Source of the DNA: Saitoella complicata NRRL Y-17804
Taxonomy: Eukaryota > Ascomycota > Saitoellomycetes > Saitoellales > Saitoellaceae
Assembly: GCF_001661265.1 (NCBI RefSeq)
Contig: NW_017567020.1
Coordinates: 62,001 to 126,000, forward strand
Reading direction: 5' to 3'
Length of the DNA: 64,000 nt
Shown here: positions 42,182-51,330 of the stretch, in pieces
Position numbering within the stretch: the first letter of the stretch is position 1
Layout of the letters: the number at the start of each line of letters is the position of its first letter
Notes under the pieces: generated by a model
What the model saw: the letters and a program-made list of their open reading frames with translations, nothing else
Database searches by the model: none
What the model was told of the DNA's origin: nothing
Program-made: the position numbers and the translations under genes

Positions 42182-42752
42182 CTACATAGACTTCCTCCTC
42201 CCCCTCCACCCCCTCTCCTCCCTCGCCTCCTTCCCCATCCTCAAAAATCTCTTGGCCCTCTCCTCCCTAAACCCCCTCCGAAACTCCATGATCTCCTCTG
42301 CCAGAGCGTTAGACGCGTCATTTGGATCAGCACTGATGGCACTTGCGCGCCGGCGGCGGTTGTGGGAGAGGGGGGATGATGGATTGGGTGGGGCGAGACT
42401 AAAGTAAGTCGATGGGCGGGATTTGTAGGTCTATGACACAGTGTTAGAAAGAGGCAGAGTGGTGACAAGAACGTACCCGGTTCAGTGTCTTCGAATGTCT
42501 CCGCTTCCTATCCTCCTCCTCCTTAACGAGCACGACACCCCTCCTAACCCCCCACCTCTCTTCGATCCCCCTCTTTCTCTCCTCAACCCATCTCTCGAAT
42601 CTCAGTTCTCTTGAGCGTTGGGATAAAGCGGCAGACAAAGAGCGAGGAAGACGGGGGAGGGAGTGAGGGGTGAAGGGGAGGACTGCGCGGCGGTTGAGGG
42701 GGGAGGGGGCTGGGAGGGTGCGGGATAGGGAGGACATGTTGAAGGTGGACAT
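42182..42752 (-). CDS. Arg-rich hypothetical protein
   Basis: Two exons, 42752..42477 and 42430..42182, give 174 aa. Intron 42431..42476 has a GTACGT donor, a TTCTAAC branch and a TAG acceptor, and the exons join in phase 0. I do not recognise the family. The protein is very basic, with an N-terminus low in acids (MSTFNMSSLSRTLPAPSPLN) that could act as a mitochondrial presequence, then helical Arg/Glu blocks (RSRELRFERWVEERKRGIEE and EEIMEFRRGFREERAKRFL). The intact frame across a canonical intron argues for a real gene. The open frame extends upstream without an ATG; the next ATG at 42737 is an alternative start. Confidence 0.6.
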
Positions 42753-42945
42753 TGGTGAATGTATGCTAGCAATAGTCGTTGTTGTGAATGTATGCTGGTC
42801 GAATAGCAGTAGCAGTAGCAGTAGCAATGGTGATGACTCGATGACTCGATGGTTCGCGGGACAACGGCACGGACGGGAGCATGAACCATGATTTCGGGGG
42901 TGGCGCTAAGGGGGAAATGGAGCATCTTTAATATGAAAAATACAT

Positions 42946-43395
42946 CTATAGAGATAGAGAGGAGAGTTCTTCTTCTAGTCGTCCGAGTTGAGAGAGTTTG
43001 TCTTCTTGTTCGGGGAGGAGGAGGATCCCGGCTTCTTTTTTGGCTTTGAGGTCTGTTGCTTGTCGAACTTTCTTGCGGAGGGCACGGGCGCGTTTTTCAG
43101 GGTGCTCTTCAGCGGTCGCAGCTGGTGGTTCATCGGCATCGGCCTTCTTCCCCTTTCCCCGACTCCGCTTCTTCTTCTTCCTGCCCTCCTCGTCTGCAGC
43201 CGTCGGCTTCGCCCGCTGGTCAACCCCCTTGAATGCCTCCGCTCTCGCATTCCTGTAGCGCGTAACGTCTTCTGGTGGAGTGTACCCTGGACGGATCCTG
43301 ATCTCCTTCCGCACGGAGCCGTCTGGGCGCACGCTCTCGGGCACAGCGCCGTTGACGATTCCCGAGGCGTGATGGGACGTCGAGTGGTGGAACAT
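42946..43395 (-). CDS. PYM1: PYM, exon-junction complex disassembly factor
   Basis: A single exon of 149 aa. The upstream part of the open frame has no ATG, and the ATG at 43395 (MFHHSTSHHASGIV) directly precedes the Mago-binding domain: VPESVRPDGSVRKEIRIRPG and YTPPEDVTRYRNARAE. This is the hallmark of PYM/WIBG, which binds the Mago-Y14 dimer. A lysine-rich middle (GRKKKKRSRGKGKK) and a helical C-terminus (EQEDKLSQLGRLEEELSSL) follow. Family role: links the ribosome to the exon junction complex and removes it from spliced mRNA. Its presence implies that this fungus keeps a working EJC. Confidence 0.92.
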   Translation of the reverse strand: MFHHSTSHHASGIVNGAVPESVRPDGSVRKEIRIRPGYTPPEDVTRYRNARAEAFKGVDQRAKPTAADEEGRKKKKRSRGKGKKADADEPPAATAEEHPEKRARALRKKVRQATDLKAKKEAGILLLPEQEDKLSQLGRLEEELSSLSL

Positions 43396-43533
43396 CACAC
43401 TTGGGGATGACACGATGATGTAGCACAGCGGGGTTTCCAAGTGGGGGGGATGTAGCGGCGCAGGTACAATCGATACACAAGCAGGTACAATACACACACA
43501 CACACTCTCTCACTCCTCGACCACGAAACCGCC
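43396..43533. promoter_or_regulatory. shared PYM/pseudouridine-enzyme promoter
   Basis: 138 bases between divergent starts. It includes a CA-repeat (CACACACACACAC, about 43493..43505) and a tandem GCAGGTACAAT-like pair at about 43459..43492. Confidence 0.5.
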
Positions 43534-45856
43534 ATGTTCCGAAGCGTCCCGCCCCTCTGCAAACACCTCCGCCTCTCGCCCCGCGTCGCCGAAGCACTGC
43601 GCACGAAAGCCCCCGTCGTGGCCCTGGAGAGCACCATCGTCACCCATGGCATGCCATATCCTGAGAATCTGGCCATGGCGAGGGACGTGGAGGCCGTGGT
43701 GAGGAGGAATGGCGCGGAGCCGGCGACCGTTGCTGTGCTGGATGGCGTTTGTCATGTTGGTGCGAGACCGTTCTTCTTGTCAGGGAGGGACGAGTTGTTG
43801 ATCTCTGGGTGCAGGGCTGACCGACGAGGCGCTCGAATCCCTCGCCAAAATCGGGACAAAGGCGCACAAAGTCTCGCGCAGGGATATGGCCGTCGTCACA
43901 TCAAAGGTATATGTCTTCGTTTAACAGGTGGTCGTGGTCTCTAACGTTGGCATACAGAGCCTAACAGGCGGCACAACCGTCTCGGGAACAATGATCCTCG
44001 CACACCAAGCCGGCATAAAAGTCTTTGTCACAGGCGGAATCGGCGGTGTCCACCGCGATGCTCAAAACAGTACTTTACCCCTTCCCCACTTGTCCCCCCA
44101 CTAACCGATGTGGCGGATAGCAATGGACGTCTCCGCAGATTTACTGGAGTTATCCAGGACACCAGTAGCAGTCATTTGCGCAGGCCCCAAAGCAATCCTC
44201 GATATCCCCCGCACGATGGAAGTCCTCGAAACACACGGCGTAACCGTCGCCACGATCTCGAACGCAAATAACGCATTCTCCACCGATATTCCCGCGTTTT
44301 GGACCCAGTCGTCGGGTGTGATGAGTCCGACGACGGTCGCTGATGCGGAGGAGGCTGCTCGTATCATACACGCAGGACACAGTATGGGTCTCACCTCGTC
44401 AACGCTTATCTGCAATCCTATTCCACCCCGATTCGCGCTTCCGGAGGCATTGATCAATAATGCTATCAATACTGCGCTTCGGGTTGCGGAACAGAGGGGG
44501 ATCAAGGGGAAGGATATCACGCCATTCTTGTTGCGTGCGGTGAAAGAACTGACCAAAGGAAAGAGCCTGGAGGCCAATATTGGGTTGGTGATGTGGAATG
44601 CCGAAATCGGTGCTCGCATCGCGAAGGAGGTCGCGAGGTTGGATGGGTGGAAGGATGAGACCGTGCTTAGAGTGGCTGAGGAACCGGTGAAAGGGAGAAC
44701 GGTGGCAAAGGATGAGGCGCCATTGCTTGTTGTTGGGTCTGTTGCTATGGACGCGACGTCGACGTTGAGTGCATCTGCTTCGTCAGCTCTTCAATTGCAT
44801 ACATCGCATCCGGGTCGGACTATCACTACTCCCGGCGGTGTTGGGCTCAATCTCGCCACAGCCGCGGCATTCTGCGGTGTCAAAGACGTTCGACTCGTTT
44901 CTCGTGTTGGCTCCGATGAGTCGGGTAAAGCGCTTCTCGAACACATGGACAAGTTCGGTCTAGATACGAGTGGAGTTAAGATTGTGGAGGGTGAGAGTAC
45001 GGGGAGGTATACAGCTGTCCACGACCAACATGGTGAATTGGTCGTTGCGATCGCAGATATGAATGCGGCAGAGCATATCGCTGCAGAGGACGTGGCTAGG
45101 GAAATTGAGAGAGCGAAACCGAGGTGGGTGTGTCTTGATGGGAATCTTAGTCCGGACACCATCGCATCGACCGTGAAAGCCGGCCGAGCAAGCAAAGCAA
45201 ACGTCTTCTTCGAACCGACCTCCGCACCCAAATCTGGCCGTCTCTTCTCGAGCACGAAAACCCGTCTTCCCCTCGGGTGCATAAGCGTCGCAAAACCCAA
45301 CACCCTCGAACTCGAAGCTATGTTCGAAGCAGCCCGTACGAACGAGTACTTTGCCGATGAGGGATGGTGGCAAATCATCGATGGTTTAGGTACTGGACCC
45401 CAGTTTAGGAGGGATGTGGAGGTGTTGTTTAGAACTCATCCCATGTTGAGGACGTCCGGGTTGTTTGAGGCGGGGTTGGTGCAACAGGCCGTGCATTTGT
45501 TGCCGTATGTTCCGGTGCTGTTGATTACGCTGGGCAGGTTGGGGGTTATTGCTGTACAGCTTCTTCCACCGGAGTCTGGGATTGCGCCAACTTCGGTTAA
45601 GGATGGCCGTATCGTCGCTCGTGGGCTCAGTGGAGATGTGTGTATTCAGTGGTATCCACCTGTCGCGGAATTGGGTGAGGGAGAGATTGTGAGTGTGTCG
45701 GGGGCTGGTGATTCTTTTGCTGCTGCGGTGTTGGCGGAGTTGGTGAGGGAGCCTGGGTTTGAGTTGGGCAAGTTGGTGGAGAGGGGGCAGAGGGCTGCTG
45801 TGTTAAGTTTGAAGAGTAACGGGGCGGTGAGTGAGGAGTTGAAGATGTTGAAGTGA
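43534..45856 (+). CDS. pseudouridine-5'-P glycosidase/pseudouridine kinase
   Basis: Four exons, 43534..43759, 43815..43906, 43958..44069 and 44121..45856, give 721 aa. Introns are 51-55 bases (GTGCGA, GTATAT and GTACTT donors). Residues 1 to about 330 are a pseudouridine-5'-phosphate glycosidase ([75 protein letters not shown]). After a short linker comes a PfkB sugar kinase ([30 protein letters not shown], and the C-terminal signature [14 protein letters not shown] with the catalytic aspartate). Bacteria encode these as separate PsuG and PsuK. Together they turn pseudouridine into ribose-5-phosphate and uracil. An N-terminal Arg-containing leader ([16 protein letters not shown]) may be a mitochondrial presequence. 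Confidence 0.93.
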
Positions 45857-46026
45857 GGTGATTCAATTGCATTAAAATAGATCTAATTTGCATGTCATAT
45901 CACACCTTCATACAGATACAGCTTCCCACGGTCGCGGGAGCACCTGCGTAAACGCTAACGCCAATTCCGATAAACTCAAAATACAAACCCTATCCAATTC
46001 GCTGTAGACCGTCGACGAACAGCATC

Positions 46027-46948
46027 ATGCTACCAATGGAAGGCCACCTTCATAAATACTCTGAATCACCCGCTCTTACTGCCTTCGAATCAGGCGACCT
46101 TTCCTCCGGCTCCCTCCTCCTCTTCATCGGCGGCCTAACAGACGGCTACCTCACTGTCGGCTTCATCCCGACGCTCGCAGAATGGTGCAATAGCAGAAAC
46201 TGGGCATTCGCGCAAGTTCATTTGAGTACGAGTTATGGTGGGTATGGCGTTGGCGGGTTAGATGGGGATGTAGAGGAGATCGAGCGGTGTGTCAAGTATT
46301 TTGGGCATGAGGTTGGGAAGAGGAGGATTGTGCTTGTCGGACATTCGACAGGGTGTCAAGACATCATACATCTACTCCTAACAAAGGGCGAGGGGCTTCC
46401 GGAGGTACTGAAGGGAGTGGTATTGCAGGCGCCCGTGTCGGATCGGGAATATATTGCGTCGCAGATGAAGCAAGAGGTGTATGATGGATACGTGGAGTTG
46501 GCGCGGACGATGAAGGCTGTTGAAGATGGGCAGGAGATCATGCCGAGGAAGGTTTGTGATGTTATTGGTGGTGCGCCGATTACTGCGGACAGGTTTTGGT
46601 CGCTGGCAGCGAAGGGGGTACGTGAGCTCCTTCGGATATCGAATCCTGACTGACTGAGTGTACGTACAGGGTCAGGATGACTATTTCTCTTCTGATCTGG
46701 AGAAGGATGAGAGGCCTTGGTCGAGGTTACCCGAGGACATGCCATTATTGGCAGTTTATAGCGACGAAGATGAATACGTCCGGGAACAAGTCGACAAGCA
46801 GATGCTATTGGATACATGGAAGAAAGACTGCCCAAGTGACGCGACATTCGTGCTCCTACCTCGGGCACGTCATGACATTGGTGAAGAAGGATCAGAACAA
46901 GTCAAAACCTTTTTGCAACATCTCGAGACATTCGTAGATAAAATCTAG
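46027..46948 (+). CDS. DUF1749 alpha/beta-hydrolase
   Basis: Two exons, 46027..46617 and 46670..46948, give 289 aa. Intron 46618..46669 has a GTACGT donor and a CAG acceptor. Seen: a strand-turn with LLLFIGGLTDGYLTVGFI, the nucleophile elbow VLVGHSTGCQDII (Ser of GHSTG), a possible acid in AVYSDEDEYV, and a C-terminal histidine in RARHDIGEEG. This pattern matches the fungal DUF1749/UPF0613 family of alpha/beta-hydrolases. No substrate is known to me. There is no signal peptide, so it is probably cytosolic. The gene starts only 170 bases after the pseudouridine enzyme on the same strand. Confidence 0.88.
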
Positions 46949-47125
46949 ATATAAAAGTTGATACAATTGTCGGCGGGCGGGCCGAAAGACGGCTTCGAGT
47001 TCCGCCCAATCCCCCGCGCGCCGGAAGTCCAGTCTAACGACCGTTCTCCCCGCGGCCGCAAAGTACAAAATACAAGAGACATTGGTCTGGTCAAAACCAA
47101 TTGACAAGAACAAGGACAACCAACA

Positions 47126-48033
47126 ATGTATCCCGAACCAGTAAACAAGCCTGTGTTGGACCTCTTCAACTTGAAGGGCAAGGTCGTTGCGATCACCGGC
47201 GCTTCCCGAGGGGTACGTTCCCGTTGATCCGCTGCTTCTTAATGACGTAGTCTAACTTTGTGCTGGTAGATCGGTGCCGTTCTGGCACAGGCAATGGCCG
47301 AGGCGAACGCTGATGTTGCCTCGATCTACACCTCCGAAAGCTCGAAGAAGTTGTCCGAAGAGTCCGTGGAGGAATTAAAGAGCAAGTACGGTGTTCGTGC
47401 AAAGTCTTACCAGGCGGATGTCGCGAAGCCGGAGGAAATTGAAGCTTGCTTAAACAAGATTGTCGAGGACTTTGGAAAGTTGGATGTTCTTATCGCAAAC
47501 GGTATGTCTTACTAAACCGGAAAGACCAAGGTCGGAGTTGACTGTGGGAAAAAGCCGGCGTCTGCAAACACGTCTCCGCCCTCGAAAACACACCCGAAGA
47601 CTTCCGCTGGATCACAGACGTAAACCTCAATGGCGCCTTCTTCTCGTCCCAAGCTGCCGGAAAAATCTTCAAGAAACAAGGCTACGGAAACATCATCATC
47701 ACCGCCTCCATCTCCGGGACCATCGTCAACGTCCCACAATCGCAAGCGGCGTACAATGCTTCTAAAGCGGGCGTGGTACAGCTGGGAAAGAGCTTGGCGT
47801 GGGAGTTTAGAGATTTTGCAAGGGTTAACTGTGTTAGTCCTGGATATATTGAGACGGAGATGACGGGGATGGCGGATCCGGCGTTCTTAAAGGAATGGTT
47901 GGATTTGACACCGTGTGGAAGAATGGGGCAGCCGAGTGAGTTGAAGGGATTGTATGTTTATCTCGCTTCGGATGCGTCCACTTTTGTCACCGGAGCCGAC
48001 TACATCATTGACGGTGGATACACTCTTCGTTGA
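47126..48033 (+). CDS. short-chain dehydrogenase (polyol/sorbose type)
   Basis: Three exons, 47126..47212, 47270..47501 and 47555..48033, give 265 aa. Introns are 47213..47269 (GTACGT/TAG) and 47502..47554 (GTATGT with an AAG acceptor). Seen: the classical SDR cofactor motif VVAITGASRGIGAVLA, a catalytic Ser in ITASISGTIV, the YxxxK pair in AAYNASKAGV, and the C-terminal TGADYIIDGGYTLR. The overall sequence resembles fungal NADP(H) sorbose reductase, mannitol dehydrogenase and arabinitol dehydrogenase. The substrate is uncertain. The first 20 residues (MYPEPVNKPVLDLFNLKGKV) are typical of that clade. Confidence 0.9.
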
Positions 48034-48242
48034 TGGGGTGGGATGGGATGGGACGCTGCGGACACCATGTTACACTGTTGATACCCGATAGATGGCCACC
48101 CTAATATGAGATGTATTGCATCACGCGTATTTCATGAACCCAACCCAATCCGCCAAACAATTTCCAAAAGAAACGCTCGAAACACCATATCATGCCAGTG
48201 AAAACCTAATTAATCATGCCACGCCAAAGAACCCGCTCAAGC

Positions 48243-50591
48243 TCAAGCAAGATAATTATAAACCCTATGGTCACCTTCCTTCCGCTCCAAATAATCCCGC
48301 TCAATCAATCCCTCGATACGCTGTTTGATCATGTTCGGACTAGGACTGAATCGCGTACTCAGTTGTTTTGTGACCTCGGCGACGAGGTTGTTGTGGTCCA
48401 TCGTTTTACGGGACTTCATAATTCGCACAATGGCAGCTTCCACTTCGTGTTTGCGTTCGTCGTCGAGCTTTTTCATTGTTTCGCGGCGCTCGGCGTCGTT
48501 TTCAACTTTGTTGGAGGCTGCGATCGTTGGGACCTTGATGCGGGTCATTGGGGCCGAGAAGGACTCGTTGAAGAAGAAACGGTCGGTAGGAGAAACGTTC
48601 CTTCCCTTTGGTTCCTTTGTCAGGATCTTGTACTTTGCGCATGCCAGTGATTGCAGATTACGGACAAGCTCGCCGGCGGAGATAGACGTCGCTTGCTGGA
48701 TGTCCTGGAAGGAGAGACTTCCTGACTGTGGCACATTGTTGAACTGCAGCAAAATCACCATGGCGTAAGTAGACACGTTCAACTCGTGTCTCTTGTTCGT
48801 AAACACCGCTCGGATATCCGCAGTACCAAGGTGTGGACACCATGCAAGCTTACGCCCGTTGTGACGAGAAAGGTAGAATGCTTGGAAGGATAGGCGTGCC
48901 TTTTCGACCTCTGGTGGGTAAATGCAGGTGTCCTGAGTCTCCCGTGCTACCACCGGTGGCCAGTGCGTTGACGTCAAGATCTGTGGAGTCATCTCAATCG
49001 CCCTCTCCTGTCCTTCCATGTGCTTCTTGTACTCGTCCACTACCTCTGCAGACAACCTCATGTCCTTGAACATTCCTTCCAACTTGTTCGTGAAGTTGTA
49101 TCCCATTTCCATCTTCATCTTCGCAATCATTCCGCGCTCAGCGTCGTCGCTCACTGTTCTTCCCCACAGAAGTCGTTTCGCCAGGTGGCCCTTATAGTAT
49201 TTCTCGAATACATCCTTGTCCTTCAAGTACCTGAACAACGTGATTGTTCTATCCAGCACCGTCTCCACCTCCGTCTCAGTCTTGCCCTTGAGCCCACGCT
49301 TGAGGTTGTCGTCGATGAAGAGGGAGATGTATTCTGGTGCTTGGGGGTGCAGAGCAATAAAATGCTCGAAGGATTGGGAGATCGTCTTCTCCATCGTGTC
49401 CTCGCTGCCGAAAGCCCCGTGCCAGATTGTGTCATACTTGCCCTTCAATCGGACAACGTCCTCAACCCATTTGAGCGCCAGGCTCGTGGCGGACACCTTC
49501 TCCTTCACAGTCGATTCGCCTTCTGCGCCTTCCTCCACGGAATTTACGCCAGCAGCAACAGCGTTGTTGATCTCCTTACCGGCGGCAATCACATGCTCCG
49601 ACACCGCCGTCTTCAGCGCATTGACATCTGTATCAACCCTCTGGAATAGTCTCCATGCGCGTCCGAGATCCTCGATCTTGTCATGCTCCAGCATCCAGCT
49701 GATACCTGTGCCAACCTCGATAACCGCCTTCATATGCGCCTCGATCATAGTCCCATCAACGACCCGCGTCAACTTTGATGCTGATGAAGCCGGAATGTAC
49801 GTAGTACAACGCTCATTCTCCTCGCGTAACCGGCGGTCAACGAGAGCAAGGTACTGTGGTGCAGAGTATGTAGGCAGTAGGGTACGTGCCTCGTTGATGT
49901 AATATGTCCTGGTCTTCTCGAGAAGCTTAGGTTCCAGATCTGACTCGTAAACATTTCCCGCACCATTTGCCGGGATTGCACCGCCTGCTTCAAGTGTGCC
50001 GAGCATATCAATAATCGACTTGACAAGTGATCGATCGATAACATCTCCATCCCTTTCTGCTCGAACAAGATTGACGATTGTGGAAATTAAGGATGAATGC
50101 ACCTGATTATTCCGAATAACGACGTCTCGAAAGATATGACATCCAGCGTCGTAGATCTGGGGAACATTAGCCGTTTTGGTGTAAACTCGGTCGAGGTAGA
50201 GCATAATGTCGCCGACCATGCCCATGCAAAGAGTGTGGTCCTCCCAAGAGTCTTTCAAGGCTTTCAAGAACCGCAGCCCTTGACCATCCACGCCCGCTTG
50301 TCCACCGGCACCTCTCAGTCCAGTCGCTGTTGGCAAGATATGCGTCTCCGTCACATCTTGTAGCTGCTTCTTGACCAGTTCCTTCACACTGTTGTACAAT
50401 CTCTCTGCATTTTTCGATAGAACCAAGTTGTAGGCATTGCGGTAAAGCTGCTCGTATGAAAGAACGGAGGCGTTACGGCGATGGACCTCGTGAATGGCAG
50501 ACGACAAGAGCTCCCAAGCTTCGTCAAAGTTACTGGCGCCATTAATCTTCCTCGGTGGCTTTATCTTGCCCTTCAGCCTTGATGCGGACAT
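48243..50591 (-). CDS. CUL3: cullin-3 scaffold protein
   Basis: A single exon of 782 aa (human CUL3 has 768). The open frame runs further upstream but the first ATG is at 50591 (MSASRLKGKIKPPRK), which fits the family N-terminus. Seen: the N-terminal cullin repeats (FDEAWELLSSAIHEV, LYRNAYNLVLSKNAERLY), the cullin homology region (YYKGHLAKRLLWGR, LEGMFKDMRLS), and the winged-helix end with the neddylation site in IVRIMKSRKTMDHNNLV (lysine following IM) and RVYNYLA as the last residues. Role: scaffold of BTB-protein ubiquitin ligases with Rbx1 in cytoplasm and nucleus. It has no intron, unlike most neighbours. Confidence 0.95.
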   Translation of the reverse strand: MSASRLKGKIKPPRKINGASNFDEAWELLSSAIHEVHRRNASVLSYEQLYRNAYNLVLSKNAERLYNSVKELVKKQLQDVTETHILPTATGLRGAGGQAGVDGQGLRFLKALKDSWEDHTLCMGMVGDIMLYLDRVYTKTANVPQIYDAGCHIFRDVVIRNNQVHSSLISTIVNLVRAERDGDVIDRSLVKSIIDMLGTLEAGGAIPANGAGNVYESDLEPKLLEKTRTYYINEARTLLPTYSAPQYLALVDRRLREENERCTTYIPASSASKLTRVVDGTMIEAHMKAVIEVGTGISWMLEHDKIEDLGRAWRLFQRVDTDVNALKTAVSEHVIAAGKEINNAVAAGVNSVEEGAEGESTVKEKVSATSLALKWVEDVVRLKGKYDTIWHGAFGSEDTMEKTISQSFEHFIALHPQAPEYISLFIDDNLKRGLKGKTETEVETVLDRTITLFRYLKDKDVFEKYYKGHLAKRLLWGRTVSDDAERGMIAKMKMEMGYNFTNKLEGMFKDMRLSAEVVDEYKKHMEGQERAIEMTPQILTSTHWPPVVARETQDTCIYPPEVEKARLSFQAFYLSRHNGRKLAWCPHLGTADIRAVFTNKRHELNVSTYAMVILLQFNNVPQSGSLSFQDIQQATSISAGELVRNLQSLACAKYKILTKEPKGRNVSPTDRFFFNESFSAPMTRIKVPTIAASNKVENDAERRETMKKLDDERKHEVEAAIVRIMKSRKTMDHNNLVAEVTKQLSTRFSPSPNMIKQRIEGLIERDYLERKEGDHRVYNYLA

Positions 50592-50731
50592 GATCAAGAG
50601 CTGTCTTCCTTGCAAGGTTGTCGGTGTTTACGTCCTTACTCGTAGCGACTGGAAGGTTCACCGAAAGCAGAAGAAAATGCGCGTCAACGTTACACTGCAG
50701 GAAGCCGTAACTACCGACGACACCGATATCG
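50592..50731. promoter_or_regulatory. shared CUL3/ZIM17 divergent promoter
   Basis: 140 bases between divergent starts. No specific site was assigned. Confidence 0.5.
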
Positions 50732-51280
50732 ATGATGAGATCAGCACTGAGATCAGCTATGGCCGTAGCTTGGAGGCCGGCAGCATCATCATCTCTACGT
50801 GCACCAGATGTTGCCCGGCCAAGTCGTATCTTGCAGCAGTGCAGATGGAATGCGACCGTTCCTCCTTCGGATGGTGGTGTAGGACCACAAGAACTGGGGC
50901 GAATCGTGCCGAAGTATGAGTTGACTTTTACGTGCAAGAAGTAGATCTTTGAAGCTCTCCTGTTTGCTTAGGCTAACAGCTGTACAGGTGCTCCAATCGC
51001 TCATCACATCATGTATCAAAGCAAGCGTATCATAATGGTACTGTTCTCATCACATGCCCGGGCTGCCGAAACAGGTATTCACAACTTAAAAGCTTCTATA
51101 ATACCAGACTAATGTATCGTCAGGCATCTGATTGCAGACCACCTGAAGACCTTCTCAGACGACCGCATTACTCTAGAAGATATCCTCGCAAAAGATGGAG
51201 TGAAGATCAAGAAAGGCATTAAGGTACAAGAAACAGGAGACATAGAGATTCTTCCAGATGAAGAACCATCCAAAGCATAG
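50732..51280 (+). CDS. ZIM17: mitochondrial DNL zinc-finger protein
   Basis: Three exons, 50732..50940, 50988..51074 and 51124..51280, give 150 aa. Introns of 47 and 49 bases use GTAGAT and GTATTC donors with CAG acceptors. The N-terminus (MMRSALRSAMAVAWRPAASS) is rich in Arg, Ala and Ser with no acids, a typical mitochondrial presequence. The mature part is the DNL/Tim15 zinc finger: [39 protein letters not shown], with both CxxC pairs. Role: keeps mitochondrial Hsp70 (Ssc1) soluble and active in the matrix. A second in-frame ATG follows at once at 50735. The 3' end is only 50 bases from the end of convergent REV1. Confidence 0.93.
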
Positions 51281-51330
51281 TATGTTACAATCATGCTTCA
51301 CTTGGTATGTGTACGATTAGATAGAGGGTA

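Noticed and set aside
41922-42209. Minus-strand frame with a hydrophobic segment opposite the small acidic ORF
   Set aside because: It overlaps the 3' ends of two better candidates, and the hydrophobic stretch is probably chance.
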